64,000 nucleotides of DNA from positions 1-64,000 of the forward strand of contig NZ_BMPP01000018.1 of assembly GCF_014647655.1 (NCBI RefSeq), written 5' to 3'. The notes under the pieces are model-generated. The model worked only from the letters and a program-made list of their open reading frames with translations. It searched no databases and had not been told where the DNA came from. Source of the DNA: Deinococcus malanensis. GTDB lineage: Bacteria; Deinococcota; Deinococci; Deinococcales; Deinococcaceae. The translations under genes and the position numbers were made by a program. Positions 1 through 9,241 of the stretch are shown in pieces; position 1 is the stretch's first letter, and each line of letters begins with the position of its first letter.

Positions 1-2
1 CT

Positions 3-527
3 GAGGGCGCCACACTGGTCTACCTGGATGAGGTGGGCTTTGCCCTGAAAGGTGTGCTGAGGCGGACCTGGTCCACCAGGGGCGTGACGCCCCTGGTCAC
101 CTTGCCAGCGAATTGGGAAAAGCTCTCGACGATTGGGGCGATCACGTCGGGTGGACAGTTCCTCCAGAACACCAAAACAGGCGCGATCCGCAGCGGGGAT
201 GTGATCGGATTTTTCCAGCACCTGTTGCGACACGTTCAGGGAGACCTGGTGGTCGTGCTGGACAACGCAGGCATCCATCGGGCTAAAGCCGTGCAGGCGT
301 TCGTGGAGACCCACGAACGCCTTTCTGTAGTGTTTCTGCCGCCGTATGCTCCGGAGCTGAACCCCATTGAGCTGGTCTGGGCGTATATCAAGCGCCATGT
401 GCTGGGGAATTTTTGCGCCCGCACCTTGGTGGCATTGAAGGAGAAGCTGACTGGTGCGTGGCAACGTGTTCGGTATGTTGACCTCCCGCAACACCTTATG
501 GATGCAAATCTACGCCGTGATCAATAA
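3..527 (+). CDS. IS630-family transposase, C-terminal part (cut by window edge)
   Basis: DDE transposase of the IS630/Tc1-mariner type, the enzyme that cuts and joins insertion-sequence DNA. The frame is open from the first complete codon of the window, so the N-terminal HTH lies outside it. Visible are the first catalytic Asp in LVYLDEVGF, the second in VVLDNAGIH, and the third acidic residue in the family hallmark ELNPIELVWAYIKRH. It ends at a normal stop after a complete catalytic core, so this part may be intact. The broken IS630 copy at about 5.9-6.7 kb is related (shared GAIRS and HRAK stretches) but not identical. Whether the full gene is functional cannot be judged here. Confidence 0.9.
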   Translation, partial: EGATLVYLDEVGFALKGVLRRTWSTRGVTPLVTLPANWEKLSTIGAITSGGQFLQNTKTGAIRSGDVIGFFQHLLRHVQGDLVVVLDNAGIHRAKAVQAFVETHERLSVVFLPPYAPELNPIELVWAYIKRHVLGNFCARTLVALKEKLTGAWQRVRYVDLPQHLMDANLRRDQ

Positions 528-904
528 ATACGCCATGCGTGCCAGCGGGCAAAGCGTGAGCGGCCGCCAAGGTCGCTGCCACCAGACTGCTCTCTAACCC
601 ACCGGGAGTGGTGCCCAAACCTATGCTGATGCTCGACAATCGTAGGTGGAAGCTCTGCCATCTCCTTGAATGACCATTGCAGCCTTGAAGTGCCCAAAAG
701 GCGAGTTTCACGGCCTTATCCAATTCGCGTAATGCCGCTTGATCCCTACACACAGCTTGTAAACCCTTAGCCGACAAGGCACGCGCAAGGCACACTGTTC
801 ACGCACAGGAGAAGGTCGCCGCAAAAATCACAGCCCTACTCGGCTAGGAATCGGTGCGCATCCAAACGCTTTCGCGGGTTTACATTGTGACCTCTATAAT
901 GGTT
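528..904. other. Intergenic stretch, no supported gene
   Basis: About 380 bases between the transposase stop and the end of the McrC-like gene. A 99-codon minus-strand ORF exists but shows no family motif and no ribosome site. I see no hairpin with a T-run. It probably contains the right end of the IS630 element, but I could not define its terminal repeat. Confidence 0.5.
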
Positions 905-3148
905 CTACCGCTTCCCAGCGCCACAATCTGGGCAAAGATAATAGAGTCCATGCTGACCTAATAATTGACGGTGAAACGAGCGCTCAACATGTTTTATTAA
1001 AATATGCTCTTTTGGTCCACAGACATTCACTACCCACCAATCCATACAGTCGGGGCAAGAATAGAAGTGTCCTTTACCTCTTTTTGCTTTTTTGCCCGGT
1101 ACATGTTGCCGACAAGGGAAACATATATCTACCAACTTAAGATGGTATGTAAAGATCATCCACCAAAAAGTTCTAAAGGTTTGTTGTGTATTTTGAGTTG
1201 GGCGGATGCAGAGACCACCATAACGGTGGAGGGCAGATTCAGTCTCGCTAGTATATTGAGCCCCGGGATTAAACGCCTCATGGTAGGAAACCTCTCCCCA
1301 GAAATCTTTTACCTCTGGATCAGAGTGAAGGATGAATGAGGCTAATCCATTAAGCGAATCCAAATAATGCTCCTTGGCTGTTGCAAGAAAATCTCCTCCA
1401 ATCATCGAGCCATAGGTACGAATAAAACTATCATATTTTTTAATTGGATGTCCAAGTTTCATGCTTTTGTAGTTCCTGTACTTAGCATCCAAGAAGACCG
1501 GAGGATATTCCGTGACTTCCCCGTTCATTTCATTGGTGACTGTTATTACAGCAGTTATATCAGGGCAGCGCCCTGTATCTTTATCCTCATTTTCATATTT
1601 GAGTGTTATTTCAATTTTCCTGCGAGGTTGTTCTTCTGGATTTGATTTACTTTCCGTATTTACTACTGACTTACCATGAGTCTGAATCATCATTGTCAAA
1701 CGATAACTCTTACCTTTAAACGGTGAATTTCTCCCAACAGGGCCAAGTTGATCAGTCATAGGAGAAGCGCCTAAGGCTGTGAATCCCATTTCCAAAAGCG
1801 AATCATAACATTCTAGAAAAGCCCATTGTTCGAAAAGGAGAGTGGTTGGCGCAAGGCCAGCCAACGTAGAGGTTATTGAACCCTCCTGTTTTGTAAGCTG
1901 TGCGATTTGAGGGAGGCGCTGGACCTGAATAAATGTGCGGTAAACCTGTGCATAATGTTCGGACCGTACCAAGTAGGGTGATGGTCGTGTTGGAGAGGCT
2001 CGCAGAGGCACTACTCCTTTCAACCAGGGGACCGTGAGAGCCCTAGAGCTCCACACTGAGTTATCTGTAAGCGCTTTTTGGGCGGTAATAAGCTTTTCTA
2101 AGCTACCAGTAAGAATTTCTATGCGTGCTTTTGTACGCTTGTGTTCGTTCTCTTTAGCGAAGATTTCTCTCGTCAATTTTTCTTTTTCTCTCTTCAGCTG
2201 AATAAGATTTGGAGAATTTGACGCTTTAAGAGACGGGTTCTTTTCTACATCTTTTTTCTTAATTGCAATAGAACCTTCAAGCTCTGCTTTAGCAATTTCT
2301 AGGCTAGCAATGTCTTTTTTAGTCCTTTCTTGGTGATCAGTTTGCTTGCTTAGGTGATCTTGAGTATATCCAGCTAGCTCTTGCAACTGATTCTCAATTC
2401 GCCGCGCTTTTTTTACCAGAACATCAATCAAAAGGAAGGACAAGAACTGATTCTCAGGTGTATTTGTCGTTCTACGCTTAGCATATACAGTGACAGTAGG
2501 GCGTGTAGGATTCCTAGAAAGAGCCTCTTGGCCACGGGCCGATCGCTCAGCCCGGCTGCTGGGCACGGTTTGCCGCAGCGATGCCAAACGCATGGAGTGT
2601 TGTCGCTCAATGTAAGGCCAGTGCTGTCGAAGAACTTTTCCTAGATGGATTAGGCCTTGAGCCGAAGAGAGGGCATATTCAACTGGTAGATAAGGAGATG
2701 CTTGGCTAATTTGGCCTGAACTATTTGACAGCTCGTTATGAAGAGCTGCACCTACATAGCTGCTCTCGTTGATTGCTAAATATTTTAATCTCTCAATGAT
2801 AGCTTTGAAATCATTTTCGCTTAGACCATTTGGGTGAATATCTAGGCTGGGGGAAAGCTGTTCTTGGTTAGTATTGTAAAGATATAGTTGACCAGTACCT
2901 GACTCAGACAACCTAGTTTTTTTCTTAGGTGAGAAAGAATTAGAGGAACTGTCATATTCCAGCTCCAGCATTTCACCATTGTTCGCACGGGCATAAATAC
3001 GACGTGTTTGATATCCGTGTGCCAAACGTACACGCCACTCACCTGAATACTGGAGATAATTAGCATATATACCCTCAGGCAACGTACTGATTGGCAAGGC
3101 AATCCAATTCTGTGTGCCTTCATCCCTTCCCTCAAATATTAGCTGCAT
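905..3148 (-). CDS. McrC-like DUF2357 nuclease with coiled coil and C-terminal zinc ribbons
   Basis: Probable nuclease partner of the upstream McrB-like motor, together forming a type IV-like (modification-dependent or nucleic-acid-sensing) restriction pair. The 747 residues read: N-terminal beta-rich domain (about 1-130), a helical part, a charged coiled coil (about 250-360), a PD-(D/E)XK core with Glu440, Asp530 and the D-A-K triad 554-556, then C-terminal CFPC, CPDC and CPDC pairs that look like one or two zinc ribbons (last 70 residues). DUF2357 is the family usually linked to McrC homologues. It starts 2 nt after the McrB-like stop, so the two are surely co-translated. The DNA is clearly AT-richer than the rest of the window, a sign of transfer. 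The zinc ribbons and long coiled coil recall the CoCoNuT (coiled-coil nuclease tandem) relatives of McrBC; that assignment is inference. Confidence 0.8.
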   Translation of the reverse strand: MQLIFEGRDEGTQNWIALPISTLPEGIYANYLQYSGEWRVRLAHGYQTRRIYARANNGEMLELEYDSSSNSFSPKKKTRLSESGTGQLYLYNTNQEQLSPSLDIHPNGLSENDFKAIIERLKYLAINESSYVGAALHNELSNSSGQISQASPYLPVEYALSSAQGLIHLGKVLRQHWPYIERQHSMRLASLRQTVPSSRAERSARGQEALSRNPTRPTVTVYAKRRTTNTPENQFLSFLLIDVLVKKARRIENQLQELAGYTQDHLSKQTDHQERTKKDIASLEIAKAELEGSIAIKKKDVEKNPSLKASNSPNLIQLKREKEKLTREIFAKENEHKRTKARIEILTGSLEKLITAQKALTDNSVWSSRALTVPWLKGVVPLRASPTRPSPYLVRSEHYAQVYRTFIQVQRLPQIAQLTKQEGSITSTLAGLAPTTLLFEQWAFLECYDSLLEMGFTALGASPMTDQLGPVGRNSPFKGKSYRLTMMIQTHGKSVVNTESKSNPEEQPRRKIEITLKYENEDKDTGRCPDITAVITVTNEMNGEVTEYPPVFLDAKYRNYKSMKLGHPIKKYDSFIRTYGSMIGGDFLATAKEHYLDSLNGLASFILHSDPEVKDFWGEVSYHEAFNPGAQYTSETESALHRYGGLCIRPTQNTQQTFRTFWWMIFTYHLKLVDICFPCRQHVPGKKAKRGKGHFYSCPDCMDWWVVNVCGPKEHILIKHVERSFHRQLLGQHGLYYLCPDCGAGKR

Positions 3149-3150
3149 AG

Positions 3151-5040
3151 TTATCTCAGATAGTTGACGTGTTTATTTTCGTTATAAGCGTCTTTTAATA
3201 TAGTTAACGCACGCTTCGTACCCTCAAAGTGAACCTCGCGTAAAATTTTTTCATGCCATTCGACAAGATGTCTGCCCTTTTCATAATCCTCAGCAGGAAA
3301 GTTTATCCAAGGCAGAAGCTTAGTTTGAATATAGATGTCAGCTGCATTCAAGACTGCCCGCTTGGTTATATTTTTCTGAATAGAGCTGTCTGTTAGTAAC
3401 ATCGCAGCGTGTGCAAGTGCTGAAAAGGCTTGTTGGGATCTGTAGCTAACCGGAATGCCAAGGCCGTCTAGAAACGGTTGCCAACCACAGATTTTTTTCC
3501 AAGTATCCACCATATCTTGATTCACTTCTTGAGCGGATTGTCGCAGTGAATCAATATCCGATTTACTTAAGGACCAAACGGGATTCAGGGGCGTTTTTTG
3601 TTGACGTATAGGCAATAGCTTTGCTGATGAAGATGCTGGGACCTGAATCACATAGGACCGGTCTAACACTTTTGGACTGAGCGGTTCACCTGCCTGATCC
3701 GCATTAAGCGTTCCGGCAATCACTAAACTTCGCGGGAGGTCAACAACAGGTGGAAAAATAACTTTATTTAGCATATGTGATTTTGATTTAGCCTCTTCAG
3801 CCAACTCTAGATCATCATATATGCTTTCAGCATACAGACGGATGCATCCGACTTCATGTGCTTGAAATGTTTTTTCCCACTGCGAGAGGAGGTCTGCTGC
3901 ATAATCTTCCAGACGACTCAAGTTAATTTCATCTAGGGAAATTAGGCTCAAGCCATCTCCTTTGTCATGCTCTACTGCGCTCATCAGCGCCTCAGTAAAG
4001 GGCGTAGCATTGAAGCTCGATCTTGTTTGACTGTAGAACCCAAGTAGGTCACTTGCTTCCGTCCAGCTTGGTCGAACTGGAATAACACTGTACGCCACAC
4101 CTAACAGTTGTGAGAGCCGCATACACAACGCGGATTTACCCGCTCCAGCCGGCCCACTAAGCAAGAGAAGCTGGCCTGTGAGGGTTGAAGCTAGGAAACA
4201 GGTCAACCAGCTTTCCAAAGTCTGATCTGAATTTTGGTCGAGACTTTCATCTAATACCTGAAATCCAGATTCTCTTATTGCGTTTTGGAGACTTTTTATT
4301 ACTGCCAACGGGCGCTTACTCCGCCTTTCGTGTGGAGTAAAGTGAGTAAACTTCAAACGCGCAGCGGCGGCGCGCTCAAAGGCTTCTTGTCCGCCAACAC
4401 GATCATACCACTTAACAGCCTGTTCAAATTCTGTTTCTCTGATTTTGAGATTTTCTTGTGCAATAGCCAGTTCTTTATATTTTTCTTTTAATTCTGCCTG
4501 TTCTTCGGTCAGACCATCGATCTTATTTTGATAATCCGTATCGTACGTATCTTTTACTCTTTCTAATTCTATTTCTCTATTTCTAATTATTTGACTTCTT
4601 TCCTCAAATGCTTTATCAACCTCTGCTTGAATATTACGTTGTATATTAGTAAATTCATTCCAAAGAGTATATATATTATCTTTGCCCATCAGTGGATGGT
4701 TTATAGTGAATTGGTGATACTGCTCAGGAGTTATCTTGCATATAAATATCCCCCAAGCCTTATGATTGGAGACTTTAGGCAGGTTTTCTGGGGAAATTTG
4801 GACTAATATATATTCTCCATGTGTCAGTTTGTGTGTCTCTTTAAGTTTTTTGTCTAAAATCAATTTACCAATTTTAAGAACGGGCTCTTTCGGGTTGTTA
4901 GTATTGTAGTAAGCCTCAAGGTCCTCTAACTCACCGAACACCATTCCCTGATCTCCGGCTTCTACAATCACGCGAACAGGCAAGGGGGAATTCAGGATTG
5001 CACTCCAGACCCTGTCGTGGTTTCGATCTAATAATGTCAT
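3151..5040 (-). CDS. McrB-like AAA+ NTPase with coiled coil
   Basis: Motor subunit of an McrBC-type system: AAA+ proteins of this group bind GTP or ATP and drive a partner nuclease along DNA or RNA. The 629 residues show an N-terminal domain (1-125) of unknown fold that may recognise the target, a coiled coil (about 130-210), then an AAA+ core with Walker A GPAGAGKS (296-303), Walker B LISLDEIN (366-373) and a sensor-type GTLNAD near 440 followed by a conserved PKVLDR stretch. These match the McrB group better than MoxR-type AAA+. The gene is first in a two-gene minus-strand operon with the DUF2357 nuclease, and a short dyad lies directly before its start codon. The AT-rich composition points to horizontal gain. 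Which nucleotide it uses cannot be told. Confidence 0.82.
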   Translation of the reverse strand: MTLLDRNHDRVWSAILNSPLPVRVIVEAGDQGMVFGELEDLEAYYNTNNPKEPVLKIGKLILDKKLKETHKLTHGEYILVQISPENLPKVSNHKAWGIFICKITPEQYHQFTINHPLMGKDNIYTLWNEFTNIQRNIQAEVDKAFEERSQIIRNREIELERVKDTYDTDYQNKIDGLTEEQAELKEKYKELAIAQENLKIRETEFEQAVKWYDRVGGQEAFERAAAARLKFTHFTPHERRSKRPLAVIKSLQNAIRESGFQVLDESLDQNSDQTLESWLTCFLASTLTGQLLLLSGPAGAGKSALCMRLSQLLGVAYSVIPVRPSWTEASDLLGFYSQTRSSFNATPFTEALMSAVEHDKGDGLSLISLDEINLSRLEDYAADLLSQWEKTFQAHEVGCIRLYAESIYDDLELAEEAKSKSHMLNKVIFPPVVDLPRSLVIAGTLNADQAGEPLSPKVLDRSYVIQVPASSSAKLLPIRQQKTPLNPVWSLSKSDIDSLRQSAQEVNQDMVDTWKKICGWQPFLDGLGIPVSYRSQQAFSALAHAAMLLTDSSIQKNITKRAVLNAADIYIQTKLLPWINFPAEDYEKGRHLVEWHEKILREVHFEGTKRALTILKDAYNENKHVNYLR

Positions 5041-5043
5041 GAT

Positions 5044-5061
5044 GTGCCAAAATTATGGCAC
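5044..5061 (-). promoter_or_regulatory. Dyad (GTGCCA-n6-TGGCAC) just before the McrB-like start
   Basis: Six-base perfect inverted arms separated by six AT-rich bases, ending 4 nt upstream of the ATG at 5040. In this position it could be an operator or an mRNA hairpin that hides the start. I see no good Shine-Dalgarno sequence between it and the ATG. Its function is inference. Confidence 0.4.
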
Positions 5062-5400
5062 TTTCTTGGTTGCCTGCACTCTATATTGTCTTTCTCGCCA
5101 ATGCTCAGCGGCTGATACTTTGAGAGGAATGTCGCCCTAGACGCGGTGCGGCAGCACGAAGGATTGATGACGACCAAGACGAGCCCTACCCCTACCCGGT
5201 ATATTGGGACGCTTAATGGTTCAAAGTCACCGGCCGCATGGCTCGAGACCTCCAGGTCTCTTACTCGTAACAGGGCCTGTCCGTAACTGTCCGTCTGACC
5301 GCCTTCCCGCCAGAAGTGGATGAGGAGAACTTTTACGATGATCCAGGTGCAGCGGATCCAGAGGCGTTACGCCAGATCAGAAGGCTCGAGAAGATGATCC
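5062..5400. other. Intergenic region between McrB-like gene and IS remnant
   Basis: Holds the upstream region of the McrB-like gene (AT-rich, with TATAGA-like boxes on the minus strand near 5082-5090, no convincing -35) and then GC-rich DNA. The stretch around 5274-5300 beginning with GGGCCTGTCCGTA may be an outer end of the IS5-type remnant to its right, but no partner end was found. No gene is supported. Confidence 0.35.
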
Positions 5401-5905
5401 TCAGCGGCGGGCACTTGTTGGGTTTACCGCCAGCTCAGCTCCAGGGGGTTCCCGAGCCAGCCGGCGCACCATGAGGCGAATCATGGCCAGATGCACCAAC
5501 ATCTCGGTGGTTTCTGGAAGCGCTTCGTAGTCTCTGGACAGGCGACGGCATTTTCCGAGCCAGGCGAAGATGCGCTCCACGACCCAGCGGCGCGGCAAGA
5601 CGTGAAACGTCTTGCGGGGATCCACGTCCTCCACGAGGTCCGGTGAGTACCGCTTGGCCTGTCGCCATTAGGAGTAAACCACTTCCACCACGAGTCCCGC
5701 GCTGTCTTTGGCCCACCGCAGCAAGCCGCCGGCGTAGCCCTGGTCCGCCCATGGTCCGCCCAGATCTTCTCCAGCTTCGGATACGTCTGCCTCACGCCAT
5801 CTGGGACGAGTTTGCCGCCTTCACGATCCTGGACGTCCGCAGGATGCACGACCACTTGGAGAAGCAGGCCCAAGGCGTCGACCAGGATGTGTCGTTTACG
5901 TCGCC
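5401..5905 (-). pseudogene. IS5-family transposase remnant (3' half, frameshifted)
   Basis: Two overlapping minus-strand frames encode pieces of one DDE transposase of the IS5 (IS427-like) type. The upstream frame has RKRHILVDALGLLL and a following V-V-V-H-PADVQDREG block with the LEKIWAD segment. The downstream frame has [23 protein letters not shown], the hallmark around the last catalytic Glu, to the stop at 5401. A frameshift in between (about 5480-5750) disrupts it. The 5' half is missing: at about 5896-5910 the sequence passes directly into an IS630 transposase remnant, so the element is dead and chimeric. Confidence 0.85.
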
Positions 5906-6690
5906 ACACACGCCTGGACGACTTTGGCGCGATGAATCATGGCCCGGTCCGGGACCACGACAACCTCACCCGCGATGTGACGCAACACATGCTCCAGGAA
6001 GGCCACGACCTGAGGCGATCGAATGGCACCGTGGTGGGTGTGCTGAAAAAACTGGCCCCCAGTCGTGATGGCCCCGATCACCGAGAGGTGTTCCCAGCGG
6101 AGTCGAGTGGGGAACACCGGGGTCTGCCCACACCGGCCCCAGGTCCGCACCCTGGTCGTTTTTAAGCTGAACCCACTCTCGTCCAGGAAGACGACAGTGG
6201 CGCCATCAGCGATTTTTTTTCCCCAGGGCTTCACCTTGCACTCGAACCCAGGTCGCCACATGCTCTTCGTTACGTTCTACGGCCCGCACCACGGGCCGCT
6301 GATACGAGAACCCCCACCCCCGAAGTTTGCGCGAGAGATGTCCCCGATCCAGCCAGACATCGAATTTCTGACCGATGACTTGTCGGATGCGCAGGGTCGT
6401 CCAGGCACTGGTCTCAAAGCCATGCTGCCGGGGATCATCTTCGATGATCGCCTGAATCACCGCTTGTTGATCCACACTCAGATGATGCGGACGACCAGTA
6501 GAGCGCGAAGCGCGCAGCGCTTCCTCGCCTCGCTGGCGAATCCGCGCACGCCAGGCACGGATGGTCACTTCTGCAACGCCGAATTGCTCAGCGAGATCGC
6601 GGTTCGTCCGGGTGGGATCATCCAGGAAGGGTTGGGCCGCCAGGCGTCGTTCTTCCTGTTAAGCGCGGGTCAGTCGGGTGGGTCGCCAGG
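5896..6690 (-). pseudogene. IS630-family transposase remnant (interrupted, 3' end lost)
   Basis: Minus-strand remains of an IS630 transposase. The N-terminal HTH region (LAEQFGVAEVTIRAWR, near 6550-6600) and linker lie in one frame ending at 6206; the catalytic part (VVFLDESGFSLK, then VVVPDRAMIHRAKVVQ) lies in another frame starting inside it, so there is a frameshift near 6206-6260. A TAA at 6659-6661 also breaks the probable N-terminus. The second catalytic Asp stands in VPDRAMIH where VLDNAGIH is expected. The last third, with the terminal Asp/Glu, is replaced by the IS5 remnant at about 5900. It is clearly non-functional. Confidence 0.87.
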
Positions 6691-6969
6691 GTGCGAGGGA
6701 CACACCTTATGTTACTCACTTACGCACAATCAGTAGCTGATCCTGGGGGCCTCGCTGCGCAGGGTTTTGACCTGCACTGCTTTCTTGTCTTCTCAAAGCG
6801 TTGGGTGAAAGAACGCTCGTACACTGAAGGGTTCGACACTAATCGTCATTAGAAGACTTCTAAACCATTTCAACTTCAGAAGAAGCTTGGTGTTATGTCT
6901 TAGTGGATCCACTGATCCAGAAGCGCCTCTCAGCCACTTGGAGGTGGCCTTTGCACTGTAGAGCTGACT

Positions 6970-7566
6970 CTATCTACGCTTTCGTTTAGCCTTTTTAGAA
7001 TTGTGAGGAGGCCTTGTATCTCTACCATGCAAAGTATTTCGCAAGACTAGCCCAAGCTTCACAGATTCTCGTCCAGCAAAACCAGGCCGTGTATGCGCAG
7101 ACTGTATTGTGAGTGTGAGACGGCCCTTTGGCCCACCTGCCCTATACACACGGAAGAAGATAACGTACCGCTGCTTCTTAATAACATTGATACTAAAATA
7201 ATTACCGCGCGCAGGGTCACCAAAGTAACAGACTGCCTCTATCATGTCTCTGACTAGGCCAGGGAGGGCTTTGGAAAGCTCGTACCGCTCGAGATCAAAT
7301 AAACGTATATGATGTCTCGTTTCTGATACGACAGCGTCACGGTCGTACTTTAATTGCTTTTTTTCGATGTCCTCCTTCGACAAGCCCTCTGTAAAGCAGT
7401 GATCCTCAAACTCTATACGTACATCAAATAGGGTCGTACCCGATACCGTAGTCCATTCGTAAACGTGATCAAAACCGTTCAAGTGTCGAAAACTGAATAA
7501 AGTCCCCTTATAATTGAAGTCAGCATGTGACTGATGGGACTTTGAGGCAGGAGAAGAGTTATCCAT
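6970..7566 (-). CDS. Hypothetical protein, 198 aa
   Basis: I do not recognise a family. The protein has a polar N-terminus, a mixed alpha/beta middle with a conserved-looking helix (LPGLVRDMIEAVCYFG) and beta strands (NYFSINVIKKQRYVIFFRVYR), and a very basic tail (KKAKRKRR). There are no membrane segments and no signal peptide. It stands alone between IS remnants and a gene-poor stretch, in DNA that is AT-richer than the neighbours, which fits recent gain. The basic tail might bind nucleic acid, but that is only a guess. A transcription-stop hairpin lies about 60 nt upstream. Confidence 0.6.
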   Translation of the reverse strand: MDNSSPASKSHQSHADFNYKGTLFSFRHLNGFDHVYEWTTVSGTTLFDVRIEFEDHCFTEGLSKEDIEKKQLKYDRDAVVSETRHHIRLFDLERYELSKALPGLVRDMIEAVCYFGDPARGNYFSINVIKKQRYVIFFRVYRAGGPKGRLTLTIQSAHTRPGFAGRESVKLGLVLRNTLHGRDTRPPHNSKKAKRKRR

Positions 7567-7621
7567 AATTACGTTCTAAGATGCATTCTAACTTATTTCT
7601 GACGTGAAATTGAAGGGCTCA

Positions 7622-7656
7622 AAAACATTGTGGCCTGCAGAAAGCAGGCCACAATA
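7622..7656 (-). terminator. Hairpin with T-run on minus strand
   Basis: Perfect 12-bp stem (7627-7638 and 7644-7655) with a 5-base loop AGAAA. Read on the minus strand it is followed by GTTTTTG, as in an intrinsic terminator. No minus-strand gene ends here now, so it may belong to a lost gene or shield the 198-aa gene from read-through. Confidence 0.6.
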
Positions 7657-8323
7657 TAGTCGCAGTATCGCGAAGCTGAAATCTCTTGGATATTCCTGCA
7701 CTTGGCTGGAACCGGAGAACCGGCGGAACAAGAGGCGAGTCAGCGTCCTCTAGTGCAGATACAATACCACAGTCTCGCTACTTAATGTGTACTTAAACAC
7801 TTTCCGTGCTGTCCTGAGGAGCCACGTCGGGGCCCCCAATGACACCTTGACGAAACGTGCCTGCGACAGAGGGGAATTCCGCTAGTCTTCAGCCCACTCA
7901 TGCCTCGCGGAATTCCACCCACACCGACTGGAGTGACATACTTGAACTACGCTGCTGGGGGCCGTAGGTGCAGCTCCTATGCGTTGGGGAGATGCAGGGT
8001 ACTCAGATAAATCGGCCTGGGAAGGCGACAGGATCGCCTGCGAGTGTTGGTACAGGTAAGTGAGATGCCTTCGTCTGCTGCATCGCGATAGAGAGAAAGA
8101 ACCTTAAGTGAGGACAAGACCCATATTCAGCAAATCCTTATTACTCACCAGACGAGACGAAATTTGTGGATGCCTGCGGAGATTTAAGTACGCACGCCCT
8201 TTGCCGGTAACGTGCGGGTATTGCCGACATGTAAAAACCCTGTACTGGACGGACTTGACTGTGTGAGCGGGCCTGATCCAGTGTGTGCTGCCCCGCTAGA
8301 CCGCAGGCAGGACAGGAGACTCC
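7657..8323. other. Gene-poor stretch before the 283-aa gene
   Basis: About 670 bases without a supported gene. The only structure noticed is a 10-bp perfect inverted repeat GGAATTCCGC / GCGGAATTCC at 7873-7882 and 7907-7916 with a 24-base loop. Composition is mixed, suggesting remnant DNA. The last part must contain the promoter of the gene at 8324. Confidence 0.45.
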
Positions 8324-9175
8324 ATGACGCAGTCCGAAGACCAGCTCAACTTACATGCCGCCCGCCTCTATCTCACCCGTCTGTTGCCTCACCTTGCCCC
8401 CTTTACCTACCAGGAACTGCAGGGGCTCACGCTCAAGGCAGGCCTGTGGTCCCTGTACCGCCAGACCCAACTTGGCGAGCCAACGCTCACGGACCACCTG
8501 CAGGCCCACGCGCGGCTCATGCGAGGCCACGGCAGTGAGCTTGACCGCCTGGAAGCCCAACATCTGCGCCAGGCGGACCGACGCTCCACACCACTGCTGA
8601 TTCCCGTTGCGGAGGAAGTTGGCCGTCTCCCCTCAAACCCCAGCCTGGAGAAAATGCAGCAGCTGGCTCACCGGCTTGATTTGCCCTGGTTTACCCGTCA
8701 ACCCATCACCCGGGCCAAAACCCAGGTGAGTTACCGGGTCACGCGAGCCTTTGAGCGTGCCCTACATGAAGCCTGGAAGGAGAACACGCCCCGTGGCGCT
8801 TCCCGTAGTGTCCTGCAGGCCACGCTCGCGCTGGCCTACCTCAGCCTCCCGGAGTTCAGACAACGTGTCAGACAGGTGCAGGACATCCGCTACGCGCGAA
8901 CCCCAGTGGCCTCGGTTTCCGAAGAGGCCAGGAACGTCGCCGCGCTCCTGACCCGATGCCGGCTGCCCGCCCGCGGTGCGCCGGCCCTGCGCAACGAGGT
9001 GGTCCAGCTCAGCTACCGCACCACCCTGACGGCAAACGACCAGTTGCGCCGCAGTTTGCCGGCCGCAGAACGCACGCTGGCTTACCTGCACATCGACCTG
9101 CTTGCCTTGTATCTCACCGCGTCCGACATCCGGAGCCTGATTGACGAGGCCATCGAGATCCGGGCCCAGAAGTAG
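8324..9175 (+). CDS. Hypothetical helical protein, 283 aa
   Basis: No family recognised. The sequence is mostly amphipathic helix, rich in Leu, Arg and Gln, without membrane segments, signal peptide, Cys clusters or catalytic motifs. It begins with ATG after a purine-rich GACAGGAGACTCC, which contains AGGAG at good spacing. It is convergent with the first integrase gene and separated from it by a near-perfect 17-bp hairpin. GC content and codon use fit the host better than the McrBC-like region. Its place beside an integrase suggests island cargo, but no role can be assigned. Confidence 0.65.
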   Translation: MTQSEDQLNLHAARLYLTRLLPHLAPFTYQELQGLTLKAGLWSLYRQTQLGEPTLTDHLQAHARLMRGHGSELDRLEAQHLRQADRRSTPLLIPVAEEVGRLPSNPSLEKMQQLAHRLDLPWFTRQPITRAKTQVSYRVTRAFERALHEAWKENTPRGASRSVLQATLALAYLSLPEFRQRVRQVQDIRYARTPVASVSEEARNVAALLTRCRLPARGAPALRNEVVQLSYRTTLTANDQLRRSLPAAERTLAYLHIDLLALYLTASDIRSLIDEAIEIRAQK

Positions 9176-9196
9176 TTCGTTGAGGCAATTCAACAC

Positions 9197-9231
9197 AGGA
9201 GAGGCAGCACGCTAAGCGTGCTGCCTCTCCT
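9197..9231. terminator. Bidirectional terminator between convergent genes
   Basis: Almost perfect palindrome: 17-bp arms 9197-9213 and 9215-9231 around one central base, placed between the stop of the 283-aa gene and the stop of the integrase. There is no long T-run, but the position between convergent genes makes a terminator role likely. Confidence 0.75.
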
Positions 9232-9241
9232 CACTCTCCGA

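Noticed and set aside
496..795. 99-codon minus-strand ORF after the first transposase
   Set aside because: No motif, no ribosome site, overlaps the transposase end.
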